Shown: piece after piece, positions 16,454 to 24,772 of the stretch
Numbering within the stretch: position 1 is the first letter of the stretch
How the letters are laid out: each line of letters begins with the position of its first letter
Assembly (NCBI GenBank): GCA_903927965.1
Contig: CAIYPA010000088.1
Coordinates: forward strand, 1-35,060
Length of the DNA: 35,060 nucleotides
Source of the DNA: an uncultured Bacteroidia bacterium
GTDB taxonomy: Bacteria; Bacteroidota; Bacteroidia; Bacteroidales; Prolixibacteraceae
Direction of reading: 5' to 3'
Program-made: the position numbers and the translations under genes
The notes under the pieces: generated by a model
What the model saw: only the letters and a program-made list of their open reading frames with translations
Databases searched by the model: none
Told to the model about the DNA's origin: nothing

Positions 16454-18001
16454 ATGAAACATTTAAAATATACGATTATTTTATGCTTTCTCTTTCTGCA
16501 ATTAGCGGCTCAAGACAATGCAGAGATAAAAAAGTCAACCCTGGTATTTCATACTTTTTACAACGATTTCAAAACGGCCCAATTGATAAGGACGAGCTCA
16601 TTGAAGAACGTATGGGACAACCATCTTTGGAGCAAATTTGGTGAAATGCAGATGGGTTTTGGTCTCAATTACCTGAAAGGGATGACCCAAAAATTGGATT
16701 TTGTTGCCACCATTGACGGAAGCTCGACCGATTACCTTTTTAAAGACGGGTCAACCAACGGTAGCAGTGCCTTTTTGCTGGATGTCAATACGGCTTTGAA
16801 CCTGAAGTTACTTTCAGATAAACACATCGTAACTCCTTATATTTCATTGGGTGCCGGATATTCTTTATACAAAGGCAAATCAGGGTTTTATCTTCCGATT
16901 GGAGTTGGATTGCAATTTAATTTGTTCAAAGAAGCTTTTGTCTTTGCCAATGGACAATATAGAACTGCCTTAAGTTCACAGGTAAACAACCATTTTCAAT
17001 ACACTATCGGGGTCGGAGCAAGTCTGGCTAAAAAAAAGAAAGTTGCCAAAGTGGCTGAAGCAATTGTAATACCAGAACCGGTAATAAAAGAACTGGTTGT
17101 AGTAATACCAGCCAGTAATATCTTAATATCCGTAAAAGACGAAGAAACCGGTCAACCACTTCCATTGGTGGATGTGATACTGAACGGACCCGACAACAAA
17201 AGGTTGACAGCAGTTACAGATGCGGAAGGAAAGGTCATTTTCTCAAAGATGGAGCCTGCCGATTATTCAATCACCGGATTGTTGAACCATATCAGTACCA
17301 CAGCGAAAAATATCGCAAAAGGCGATTTTGTAGCGAATGGTGAACAGATCTATATCTCACTGACTCACAACGATCCCCGGTTCACCTTTGCAGGTATAGT
17401 GATCAACAAGACCAAAAACATACCGGAGGGTGGGGCTGAAATTCAGATTAACAATGTTACTATCCAGAGTCAGTCAATCGAACAAAGCGATCCTGCAGAT
17501 GGTCGTTTTAAGGTTCAGTTGGCTGCTGAAAGTGAGTTTACGGTAGTTGGTAAGAAGGCAGGTTACATCTCAAACATTGAAAAAGTCAGTACCCAAGGGT
17601 TAAACAGAAGCACAACCTTGTATGTGAAGCTGGAACTTGGAATTGAAGAGGCGAAAGTTGGCCAGAGCATTGTATTGAAAGATATTAATTTTGAATTAGG
17701 AAAGTCAACATTGAACGCTGCTGTTTCGCCAGATCTCGACAGGTTGGTCCAATTTCTAAAAGATTTTCCTGAAGCAAGACTTGAAATCCAAGGACATACC
17801 GATAATATTGGAAGTCCAGAGTCGAACATCAAACTCAGCAATGCACGTGCCAATAGTGTGGTCTATTACCTGGCAAAACATGGGATTGACATCAGAAAGC
17901 TGTCTGCCAAAGGTTATGGCGCTTCAGTTCCTATTTTTGACAATGCAACTCCAGAAGGGAGGGCGAAAAACAGAAGGGTCGTGATGAAGGTGGTGCAGTA
18001 A
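16454..18001 (+). CDS. outer-membrane barrel / carboxypeptidase-like / OmpA fusion
   Basis: A 515-aa protein. Signal peptide (ILCFLFLQLAAQ), then ~170 residues of small-barrel type (GFGLNYLKG, TPYISLGAGYSLYKG). Next is a carboxypeptidase-regulatory-like beta domain near 235-300 (VKDEETGQPLPLVDVIL), then a second beta region. From ~405 to 515 is an OmpA peptidoglycan-binding domain (LEIQGHTDNIGSPESN, LSNARANSVVYYL, KNRRVVMKV). The OmpA end should hold the complex to the cell wall. ATG 16454 starts 2 bp after the preceding TGA; a TTG at 16448 is an unlikely alternative. It is the last gene of the cassette, and its stop codon abuts the heptamer array. Confidence 0.9.
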   Translation: MKHLKYTIILCFLFLQLAAQDNAEIKKSTLVFHTFYNDFKTAQLIRTSSLKNVWDNHLWSKFGEMQMGFGLNYLKGMTQKLDFVATIDGSSTDYLFKDGSTNGSSAFLLDVNTALNLKLLSDKHIVTPYISLGAGYSLYKGKSGFYLPIGVGLQFNLFKEAFVFANGQYRTALSSQVNNHFQYTIGVGASLAKKKKVAKVAEAIVIPEPVIKELVVVIPASNILISVKDEETGQPLPLVDVILNGPDNKRLTAVTDAEGKVIFSKMEPADYSITGLLNHISTTAKNIAKGDFVANGEQIYISLTHNDPRFTFAGIVINKTKNIPEGGAEIQINNVTIQSQSIEQSDPADGRFKVQLAAESEFTVVGKKAGYISNIEKVSTQGLNRSTTLYVKLELGIEEAKVGQSIVLKDINFELGKSTLNAAVSPDLDRLVQFLKDFPEARLEIQGHTDNIGSPESNIKLSNARANSVVYYLAKHGIDIRKLSAKGYGASVPIFDNATPEGRAKNRRVVMKVVQ

Positions 18002-18176
18002 GGCTGGAGGCTGGCGACTGGCGGCTGGAAACTGGCGGCTGGAAACTGGCAGCTGGCAATTGGCGACTGGCGGCTGGAAACTGGCGGCTGGAAACTGGCG
18101 GCTGGCAACTGGCGGCTGGCAACTGGCGGCTGGCGATTGGTAACTGGCAACTGGCGGCTGGAAACTGGCGGCCGGA
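18002..18176. repeat. 25-unit heptamer tandem array
   Basis: Starting at the base after the OmpA stop codon, 175 bp divide without gaps into 25 heptamers of form RRCTGGM. The most frequent are AACTGGC, GGCTGGA and GGCTGGC, often alternating as a 14-mer. Variants such as AATTGGC, GATTGGT and GGCCGGA are few. There are no spacers, so this is not a CRISPR array. Because seven is not a multiple of three and no heptamer creates stops, long meaningless minus-strand frames cross it. GG pairs every 3-7 bases could allow two-layer G-quadruplexes. A minisatellite of this kind is prone to length change. Confidence 0.95.
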
Positions 18177-18444
18177 ACTGATGAGTGTCCAGAAAACAAC
18201 ACTCTTTAGGTCTTCAGGTTAATACGATATAAATAAGGTAAATAAGGTTGGGTTATCTCCGAGACATGTGGCTATTAAGGTTAAAAAAATGGGGAAAATA
18301 AGGTTTTATATGCTTAAATATCTTATTCCCGATTGATAGTGATAGTCTCACTCGAAGTGAGGCTATCACTTGTTATTGCTGTCAAACCTGATTTTACATT
18401 TTTTTAAACCTATATAGCCACCGTTTGAACCTCAACTTAAAACT
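18177..18444. other. intergenic stretch between convergent genes
   Basis: Together with the heptamer array this makes a 443-bp gene-free stretch between the cassette and the CAP gene, which point toward each other. It holds two adjacent 9-mers AAATAAGGT (18231-18248), a third near 18297-18305, and the inverted repeat at 18338-18370. I see no coding signal, tRNA or promoter in it. Confidence 0.7.
18338..18370. repeat. 15-bp inverted repeat, possible bidirectional terminator
   Basis: AGTGATAGTCTCACT, a CGA loop, then AGTGAGGCTATCACT. The arms pair over 15 bp with one G-T wobble. It lies between convergent genes, as a shared terminator would, but neither side has a strong T-run, so intrinsic termination is uncertain. 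Confidence 0.6.
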
Positions 18445-19092
18445 TTAATTGCAAGAAAAATCCATAACACAATTGGTTCTATAGACCTTATGGGGCGCAA
18501 TGCCAACACCGACCATTTTTTGAACGGATTTTAAAATATTGGTCCGGTGCCCCAAGGAAGAGACATTGTTATCGATCAGCAACTGACAAACGATATTGAT
18601 TGCCGAAGCCATGCCGTAAGAACAGTTTTCGGACCAACACCGAATATTGGGGTTAAACCGTTGGATACGTTTGTCGCAACTGGTCCCATCGGAAGAGACA
18701 TGACCGGTCGTTCCCATCTTGCCCATATCCTGTGCATGAAAAGTTGCAGATAAATTTAGGTTTTTGAAAGGTTCGAGCAAACCAAACGCTTTGACCTTTT
18801 TCAGATCGGCCTTGAGGGAAAGCAAGTATTTGTTGTTGGGCAATATTTTATCGCCAAAGGTGCTGTTGTAATATTCTATAAATTCAGGGATATACGATTG
18901 GTAGAACCTTTCTCCATCCATACGGGCCAGGTTTATGTACTGGACCACTTTTTTCTCTTCTTCACTCATATACGAAACCGAACCCGCGGTATTGGCAGCA
19001 CCCATCTCGGCAGGGGTGAATTGTACCTGGCCTCGCATAACAGAAGAAAAGCCAATAAAAAGTAAAAGGGTCAAAAATGAGATTCGTTTCAT
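18445..19092 (-). CDS. secreted CAP (SCP/PR-1) domain protein
   Basis: A 215-aa protein with a signal peptide (MKRISFLTLLLFIGFSSVMRG). From ~45 it shows the CAP fold pattern: YINLARMDG in the first helix, LNLSATFHAQDMGKMGTTGH with the first conserved histidine, WSENCSYG with the glutamate, and LGHRTNILKS with the second histidine. It ends in NCVMDFSC with paired cysteines. These residues form the CAP cavity, but bacterial CAP functions are mostly unknown. The start is ATG 19092. TAAATTTG on the minus strand at 19117-19124 is a candidate -7 box, and the terminator of the upstream gene (19161-19203) makes it a separate transcript. Confidence 0.85.
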   Translation of the reverse strand: MKRISFLTLLLFIGFSSVMRGQVQFTPAEMGAANTAGSVSYMSEEEKKVVQYINLARMDGERFYQSYIPEFIEYYNSTFGDKILPNNKYLLSLKADLKKVKAFGLLEPFKNLNLSATFHAQDMGKMGTTGHVSSDGTSCDKRIQRFNPNIRCWSENCSYGMASAINIVCQLLIDNNVSSLGHRTNILKSVQKMVGVGIAPHKVYRTNCVMDFSCN

Positions 19093-19160
19093 TTGATTCT
19101 AGTATTGAAGATTTTACAAATTTAAAGAAATACTTCAGGTATATGATTGTTGGGAAAGAT

Positions 19161-19203
19161 AAAAAACAAGCGGTGCATGGCCAGAAACTGCCACACACCG
19201 CTT
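19161..19203 (-). terminator. intrinsic terminator after the small barrel gene
   Basis: On the minus strand AAGCGGTG pairs with CACCGCTT (19196-19203 with 19168-19175), with a further inner GGC/GCC pairing, followed by G and a run of six T (19166-19161). It lies 50 bp after the stop of the 19253 gene. Confidence 0.8.
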
Positions 19204-19252
19204 TCCAAATACTAATCAAAACTATTTACTAATCAACCACAAAACTTTCGAA

Positions 19253-19789
19253 TTAATGAAATGCAAGACCCAAGGTAGAAACCCCTGTTGAGAGGTCAAG
19301 GAACAAACCAACCTTATGACTAAGGTGGTATTCCGCACCAATATGCAAATCAAGGAATAAAGGATCGACCGTATGATAATTACTATCGCGGGTGTAACCA
19401 TTGTCCCATCTTGAATTAACAACTGAAAATCCTAACGAACCTGCAATGTAAAAATCCCAGTCGGAACTGGCACCCAAAGCCTCATCAAAATAATATGTTC
19501 CCTTAACACCCAATGGGATAACCGTTTCGCGGTAATAATTCTCATGATAGGAATAAAATGTTGCAAAAGGTGCTAAAGTGAAATTATTGGCCACACCAAA
19601 TTCGTAGTTGAGGCCGAAAACAGGCAAAGAATGGCCAACATAACCATAATATCCCGAATATCCTCCAATGCCAAGGCCCAGATTTAAGGTATGCCCATAC
19701 CCTTTGGAATAATCGGCATGTTGCTGTGCCGAAATATTGTTCCCAAATATAAAAAGGCAAATGAGAACTGATAGAAATTTTATTTTCAT
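19253..19789 (-). CDS. small outer-membrane beta-barrel protein
   Basis: A 178-aa protein with a signal peptide (LSVLICLFIFGNNISAQ). Alternating glycine- and aromatic-rich strands (LNLGLGIGGYSGYYGYVG, FYIAGSLGFSVVNS, LHIGAEYHLSHKVGLFLDLS) are typical of eight-stranded OmpX/OMP_b-brl barrels. The final GLAFH does not end in F, a slight departure. It follows the 19838 gene by 48 bp and is closed by the terminator at 19161-19203, so it is the last gene of an operon beginning with the OmpA lipoprotein. Confidence 0.82.
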   Translation of the reverse strand: MKIKFLSVLICLFIFGNNISAQQHADYSKGYGHTLNLGLGIGGYSGYYGYVGHSLPVFGLNYEFGVANNFTLAPFATFYSYHENYYRETVIPLGVKGTYYFDEALGASSDWDFYIAGSLGFSVVNSRWDNGYTRDSNYHTVDPLFLDLHIGAEYHLSHKVGLFLDLSTGVSTLGLAFH

Positions 19790-19837
19790 AATATTGAATA
19801 TTAAATCATTATAACCTTGAATTTTGAAATTATGTGA

Positions 19838-20398
19838 TTATTTCTTTTTCTCTTTTTCATTGCTTTTGCTACGAACGGCCTTTACGCTTCTACTATTCCC
19901 ACGTTTGTCGTAATTGCGGTCATCGTTTGCCTTGTTGTTGATGACCCTGTCAGTTCGGCCCCTGTTGACCTGGTTGCTTTCGCGATATTTCGGACCGGAA
20001 TAGTTTCCCCTTCCCGGACGTTCCCCGATCGTTCTTTGCTGCTCCCGGTGGAACCCTTTGGAATAGAGCCGTCTATGCTCAGAAAATTGTGTGTAAGGTG
20101 TATTGCCACGATAATCCCTCATGACAACTTTGTATCCATTGTAAAGGTCATAGTTCCTGTAGCGGCTGGGAAGATAACTTCTGCGGATCCATCTGCTGCC
20201 TTCAAAGTAGATGAACATGGAAGACTCGACATCGTAATAGGCCTGCACATCTGGCAGATAATAATAACGTACATCCGAGTATCCTTCTGGGCCCCAAGCT
20301 GGTGGGGTACCAATATTAATGTGAACCGATATTTGTGCCTGGGTTGTGCCAGCAAGGAGCAAGAACATTCCCAATACAACGATTTTTAATGCTTTCAT
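19838..20398 (-). CDS. secreted basic hypothetical protein
   Basis: A 186-aa protein with a signal peptide (VVLGMFLLLAGTTQAQ). The N-terminal half is tyrosine-rich (PPAWGPEGYSDVRYYYLPDV, YFEGSRWIRRSYLP) and the C-terminal ~75 residues are highly basic and low in complexity (RGRTDRVINNK, ending KSNEKEKKK). I have a general memory of Bacteroidota exported proteins with the PPAWGP...RYYYLPD pattern but know no function. A basic tail could bind LPS or peptidoglycan; that is a guess. It starts 18 bp after the OmpA lipoprotein stop, so they share a transcript. Confidence 0.78.
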   Translation of the reverse strand: MKALKIVVLGMFLLLAGTTQAQISVHINIGTPPAWGPEGYSDVRYYYLPDVQAYYDVESSMFIYFEGSRWIRRSYLPSRYRNYDLYNGYKVVMRDYRGNTPYTQFSEHRRLYSKGFHREQQRTIGERPGRGNYSGPKYRESNQVNRGRTDRVINNKANDDRNYDKRGNSRSVKAVRSKSNEKEKKK

Positions 20399-20416
20399 TT
20401 TATAGAGATTATCTGA

Positions 20417-21217
20417 TTAGTTACTGTACAGTAATTTATAAAGTTCCTTCATGTCGGGTGACAAGATTACCTCTGTCCTGCGGTTTCCACCACGCCCTTC
20501 AGCAGTTTCGTTCGTTTTTACAGGATGGAACTGACCCCTACCAGATGCCGTGATCCGCTCAGGATCAAAACCATATTCGTTCGTTAAGATACGTACGATT
20601 GAGTTGGCCCTGGCTGTACTGAGGTTCCAGTTGTCCTGAAATTGTTTTGTTTTTATAGGGACATTGTCGGTATGACCTTCTATCATTACCATAATATCGG
20701 AAGTTCCATCAATGACTTTAGCAAGGGACTTAAGGGCTTCTTTCCCTTTAGGGTCAACGACATCACTACCAGATTTGAACAGCAATTTTTCTTCCATCGA
20801 GACATAGACCATCCCATCCTTGAAGTAAACTGAGAGTTCATCGGTTTTGTAATTCATCAACGCATCGGCGATCGTATTTTTCAATTTGGCCATGACGTTC
20901 CGTTGTGATTGGATCATGTCCTGAAAGTTCTTTAACCGTTTGGCCTGATCGGCGATCGTCATTTTCGATTCATTTGAAAGTACCTTCAGGTCATTAAGAA
21001 CCGCTGCATTATCACTCAATAAGGAGGTTTTTTGGGTGTTCAGGTTGGCCACCTTCGCATCACAATCGTTTAATTTATTAAGTATAGTGGCGTTTTCGTT
21101 TTGCAATTGTGAAACAGTCGCTTCCGAAGCCTTGAATTTTTTACTCGAAACACATGAAGTAAAAGTCAAACCCATAATTAACAGAAGGAATGCAAAAAAT
21201 TGAAAAGCAATTTTCAT
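20417..21217 (-). CDS. OmpA-family lipoprotein with coiled coil
   Basis: A 266-aa protein with a lipoprotein signal (LLLIMGLTFTSC, lipid-bearing cysteine near residue 22). A coiled-coil stretch follows (ATVSQLQNENATILNKL through AKRLKNFQDMIQSQRNVM, to ~125). The C-terminal OmpA domain has MIEGHTDNVPI, WNLSTARANSIVRIL and NRRTEVILSPDMKELYKLL. It should tether the outer membrane to peptidoglycan. ATG 21217 is chosen because it places the lipobox correctly. It is the first gene of a three-gene operon, with the 39-bp element 60 nt upstream. Confidence 0.9.
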   Translation of the reverse strand: MKIAFQFFAFLLLIMGLTFTSCVSSKKFKASEATVSQLQNENATILNKLNDCDAKVANLNTQKTSLLSDNAAVLNDLKVLSNESKMTIADQAKRLKNFQDMIQSQRNVMAKLKNTIADALMNYKTDELSVYFKDGMVYVSMEEKLLFKSGSDVVDPKGKEALKSLAKVIDGTSDIMVMIEGHTDNVPIKTKQFQDNWNLSTARANSIVRILTNEYGFDPERITASGRGQFHPVKTNETAEGRGGNRRTEVILSPDMKELYKLLYSN

Positions 21218-21277
21218 TTTGCTGATTTTTAAGTGAATAATAATCCGACAAAGTTGAGTCGATTCAAATTGGGAAGT

Positions 21278-21316
21278 GTTACACAACTATTTGTTTAACT
21301 TACATGATTCACACAT
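21278..21316 (-). promoter_or_regulatory. 39-bp conserved element, copy 1
   Basis: On the minus strand it begins ATGTGTGAATCATGTAAG and ends TTGTGTAAC. The same ends with the same total length occur at 25938-25976 and 33718-33756. Here it lies just after the stop of the 21319 gene and 60 nt before the OmpA lipoprotein ATG, the position of a promoter or operator. Confidence 0.7.
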
Positions 21317-21318
21317 TT

Positions 21319-23160
21319 CTATTGGAAGATAACAATGGAGGGTTTGCCAATTTCAAAATCTGCCAACCCGAAATCGCTGGTCTTGTATGAGTTAGTCTTG
21401 AATATATTTTGTCCGACACCTGGAATGACTGGATAGAAAGCAATTGAAACCTGAAAAGTATTCAGCACAAGGTTCTCATTTTTGATCAGGAAACCAATTC
21501 CAATTTGCGAATACAATTTACTGTTTTTAAAGCGATTCTGTGGATCGCCCAATAATCCCATTGACCAGGTAAAAAAAGGGCCAAACCGGAACCCGATAAA
21601 ATTCCATGGGGCATAAGCTTGTGTTTGTAAGGTGAGCATTGCACGGCTGGTCCCTGATGATCCTTTACTGTTAAACCCATCAATGCCAAAACCCTGATTG
21701 AGCGTTAAACTATCGTATTCAAAACGGTTAATTCCAAGGGTAAGCTGAGGTTTGACAAATTGCCTGAATTTCCATTTCCCGATCTCCTTCAAACCTGTAA
21801 AATAGTTGGCACTTAATGAAAGTACACCTTGTTCAGATTTTGAATTCCCGAGGAAAGTTCCATAATCGCAATCATATCCGAAATATCCCCATGAGTAATA
21901 ATTCCCGAAGGAGATCCTTGCCCCTACATAATGTCGAACTTCGTTGTTTCTTTCCTGGATTCCCATCGTAATGCTAAAAACCTTGCCTATCGGGACATCT
22001 TCAACCACACCATATTTAAAAATATACCTATCCTGAACATACTGTCGGGTCGAAAGCCCGAAACTTAAAAGGTATAGATTTTCATTGGCAAACATATGCT
22101 GTGTATCAATTAGTTCTGTGGGCTTTTCAAGATACCTGATCCGTAAAAACCTGACAGAAGAAATTAGGTTAGTAGTCCTGTCATATTCAGAATTACCTTT
22201 AAATATGTGGATTGCATGACCAGCCCAATAATCCTGTGCATTCAGTTTAAAACGCTGCGGTACAAACAGCAAGTTGGGAATCCGAATTGAATCCTGGCGG
22301 AACTGTTGGGAAAGGCTGATGCCAGCCGCCCACTTTGCAAAAGGTGAAAAGAAAGGCCTGTCAATGATCAAACTACGGTTGTAATTTTCACTTCCCAGAA
22401 TATTGTAATGTAAGGTAGTGCCAATAAATGTGTTGCGGAAGTTTGGGATAGAATAGTTTGTGACATACGAGTTGGTCCGTTTATCAGAATTCCACTCATA
22501 GAAATTTTGAAATTCATGGCCTAATCCCAGGAAGTTTTTATCTGTCAGATTGACCCCAAACCCTGAGGTTGAGGCTGAACCGCCGGGGATGATGCTCCAG
22601 ATATCCAAAGCACGGATAGCAATATCGACCGAGTCGGAATTTATTGAGGTGGGGGAAACATAAAACGAAACATCCCGGATATAAGGCCGGCTGCGTACCA
22701 ACCTTTCGGATTCTTTTACAATCAATGAATCGAACAATTGATTCTGTCTGAATAACAATAAGTTACGAATAGTGATATTCAATGTTTTAACATGAAGCGA
22801 ATTCCCTGTTTTCGACAGTAAATTTTGGGATGGAACGATAGTGTCGCCAATTGAGTAACCAAAAGGGTCTAGGGTTACGATGTTGATATGCCTGATGACT
22901 TTACCTTCAAAAACGCTGTAAGGTTTCCTGATCAATTTTTTGTAAACCTTTTTTTTACTGTTCTTTTTTATCGTTACCGCTTTTATTGGGTTAAAAATCA
23001 GGGTATAAATGAATTTTGTAAATTTGCTTCGTTTCGAATAGGTTGCAATATCGGCATAGATTTTGGTAGTGTCTTTGGGAACTATTTTTTGTTGGGCAAA
23101 AGCTGGATCATAACCAAAAAATATAATAAAAATAAGTAAACAACTTTTTATTGATTGCAT
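21319..23160 (-). CDS. POTRA/Omp85-like outer-membrane barrel protein
   Basis: A 613-aa protein with a signal peptide (CLLIFIIFFGYDPAFAQ). Residues ~90-190 resemble POTRA-type modules: VIRHINIVTLDPFGYS, LHVKTLNITIRNLLLF, and ESERLVRSRPYIRDVSFYV. From ~200 to the end is a barrel like BamA/TamA (GGSASTSGFGVNLTDKNFLG, FFTWSMGLLG). It ends SIVIFQ rather than in F. It is too short and has too few POTRA modules for BamA itself. It lies 65 bp after the MCE gene of an Mla operon, which suggests an outer-membrane role in lipid movement. Known Mla systems use MlaA at this place, so the link is inference. Confidence 0.78.
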   Translation of the reverse strand: MQSIKSCLLIFIIFFGYDPAFAQQKIVPKDTTKIYADIATYSKRSKFTKFIYTLIFNPIKAVTIKKNSKKKVYKKLIRKPYSVFEGKVIRHINIVTLDPFGYSIGDTIVPSQNLLSKTGNSLHVKTLNITIRNLLLFRQNQLFDSLIVKESERLVRSRPYIRDVSFYVSPTSINSDSVDIAIRALDIWSIIPGGSASTSGFGVNLTDKNFLGLGHEFQNFYEWNSDKRTNSYVTNYSIPNFRNTFIGTTLHYNILGSENYNRSLIIDRPFFSPFAKWAAGISLSQQFRQDSIRIPNLLFVPQRFKLNAQDYWAGHAIHIFKGNSEYDRTTNLISSVRFLRIRYLEKPTELIDTQHMFANENLYLLSFGLSTRQYVQDRYIFKYGVVEDVPIGKVFSITMGIQERNNEVRHYVGARISFGNYYSWGYFGYDCDYGTFLGNSKSEQGVLSLSANYFTGLKEIGKWKFRQFVKPQLTLGINRFEYDSLTLNQGFGIDGFNSKGSSGTSRAMLTLQTQAYAPWNFIGFRFGPFFTWSMGLLGDPQNRFKNSKLYSQIGIGFLIKNENLVLNTFQVSIAFYPVIPGVGQNIFKTNSYKTSDFGLADFEIGKPSIVIFQ

Positions 23161-23225
23161 GTACTAATTGTTTAAATTTCATATTTCCTGATTTCACAGA
23201 CATCATTCTAATCTTGAACAGCTTT

Positions 23226-23930
23226 CTACTTCTTTTCATCGCTTGCTTTTTGTTCGGCAGCTTTTGCCTTCCGTTTAAAATATCCCCTGAACAGGAAGTT
23301 GTGCTTTGCGGCTTCCATATTTTCATCGAGTCCTTTGGAACTTCGTTTTAGGTTAACAATGGTCTGGTTTAAGTTTTGGGCAATTGTCGTATCCTGGATC
23401 AACCTGCCAAGGGTACCTTCCCCACCATTTATTTTCACCATGATCTCAGCAAGTTCCTGTGAAATGATCTCTACATTACCCGCCGTAACCTGCAAGCTTG
23501 CCATGATCTCATCTGTTTCGACTGGCTCTTTTGAGGTAAGTTGTTGACCTTCAGTAGCGATATTGGCTTCCGAACTACCTTGTGTAATGATCAGCAGTTT
23601 GTCACCTATGAGCCCTTCCGATCCAATCGCTGCCTCACTATCCGATTTAATAAACGGTTTTACCTCCTGCTTGATCAGCATATCGACCTTTACCGTCGAA
23701 TCGTTGATGATGGATATGTTGTCAATTGTGCCGATGTTGATTCCTGAAAAACGGATGTTGTTTCCAACCTGAAGTCCACTGACATTGTAAAAATTGGATG
23801 TCAGTTTAAAAACGGGGTTGAACAGGTTCTTTTGTTTCCCGATGATAAAAATGGATATGACGAAAAGGGCCAATCCACCAACAACAAAAAGCCCAAGGCG
23901 TATTTTAAAGTTCTGACTATTATTGTCCAT
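23226..23930 (-). CDS. MCE-domain lipid-transport protein (MlaD-like)
   Basis: A 234-aa protein with one N-terminal membrane helix (LGLFVVGGLALFVISIFII, ~9-28). The MCE domain runs ~38-115 (FYNVSGLQVGNNIRFSGINI, VKVDMLIKQEVKPFIKS, IGSEGLIGDKLLIIT). A helical C-terminal region and a lysine-rich end follow. MlaD proteins form a ring under the permease and pass phospholipids through the periplasm. At 234 aa it is longer than E. coli MlaD, mainly in the C-terminal helix. It is third in the order permease, ATPase, MCE. Confidence 0.9.
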   Translation of the reverse strand: MDNNSQNFKIRLGLFVVGGLALFVISIFIIGKQKNLFNPVFKLTSNFYNVSGLQVGNNIRFSGINIGTIDNISIINDSTVKVDMLIKQEVKPFIKSDSEAAIGSEGLIGDKLLIITQGSSEANIATEGQQLTSKEPVETDEIMASLQVTAGNVEIISQELAEIMVKINGGEGTLGRLIQDTTIAQNLNQTIVNLKRSSKGLDENMEAAKHNFLFRGYFKRKAKAAEQKASDEKK

Positions 23931-23971
23931 GATATTTGAGTTGGGGAATTTTAATATTTCCTTATCTATTG

Positions 23972-24754
23972 TTAATTGAAAAATGATTTGATCAATCCAT
24001 CACTTGAATTTTCAAAATCATCCAATGATCCTTCAAGATAGCACTCGCCATCATAAAGCATGATCAAGCGGTTAGCAGTGGCCCTGGCACATTTGATATC
24101 GTGCGTGATGATAATGGAAGAAGTCTTGTATATGTTCTGTACTTCGTTGATTAGCGTGCTGATTTCATCAGAAGTAACAGGATCGAGGCCGGTCGTCGGT
24201 TCGTCGTACAACATAATTGCAGGATCCATGACTATGGTCCTGGCAAGGCTGATCCTTTTTCTCATCCCACCCGAAAGTTGGGAAGGCATCTTGTTCAAAG
24301 CATCAGCCAAACCTACATTTTCCAGTGTCACCAATATTTTATCGTCTATCTCCTTTTTTGTCATATTTTTCTTGATCCTTTTCAATGGGAATTCAAGGTT
24401 TTGCTTCACTGTCATTGAATCGTACAGCGCACCACTTTGAAAAAGAAACCCAATTTTCTTTCTCAACTCCCCTAACCCATTACGGTCAAGTTCGCTAACA
24501 TCATCCCCATTTACCTTAATTACGCCACCATCAGATTCCAATAGTCTGACGATACATTTGATAAGGACAGACTTACCAGAACCCGATTTACCAAGTACAA
24601 CCAGGTTTTCGCCATCGTAAAGGTTTAAAGACACACCTTTCAGGACAGGTTGATTCCCAAAGGATTTCCTGAGGTAGTTTATTTCAATAACAGGTTCATC
24701 CTTTTTGTGGTCTTTCATTCCAATATCCAGCTTTTCCATAATAAACATGTCCAT
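23972..24754 (-). CDS. Mla-type ABC transporter ATPase (MlaF-like)
   Basis: A 260-aa ATP-binding subunit. Visible are Walker A LGKSGSGKSVL, a Q-loop in GFLFQSG, the signature LSGGMRKRISLART, Walker B IMLYDEPTTGLDP and the switch histidine in IIITHD. The SGGMRKR form of the signature is typical of MlaF-type ATPases. ATG 24754 gives an 18-bp gap after the permease gene. ATG 24739 (MEKLDIG) is equally possible. It should power the MlaE-like permease next door. Confidence 0.93.
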   Translation of the reverse strand: MDMFIMEKLDIGMKDHKKDEPVIEINYLRKSFGNQPVLKGVSLNLYDGENLVVLGKSGSGKSVLIKCIVRLLESDGGVIKVNGDDVSELDRNGLGELRKKIGFLFQSGALYDSMTVKQNLEFPLKRIKKNMTKKEIDDKILVTLENVGLADALNKMPSQLSGGMRKRISLARTIVMDPAIMLYDEPTTGLDPVTSDEISTLINEVQNIYKTSSIIITHDIKCARATANRLIMLYDGECYLEGSLDDFENSSDGLIKSFFN

Positions 24755-24772
24755 TATTCAATTCATTGTATA

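Noticed and set aside
18002-18176. CRISPR-like direct repeats
   Set aside because: The heptamers are contiguous with no spacers and no cas gene is nearby.
17914-18202. Overlapping minus-strand frames of 60-90 residues rich in Q, P, S and A
   Set aside because: They are translations of the heptamer array, which has no stops in any minus-strand frame. They have no start context and no independent composition.
20421-20434. Perfect palindrome TTACTGTACAGTAA
   Set aside because: It lies inside the last codons of the OmpA lipoprotein gene and has no T-run or neighbouring copy, so I treat it as chance.
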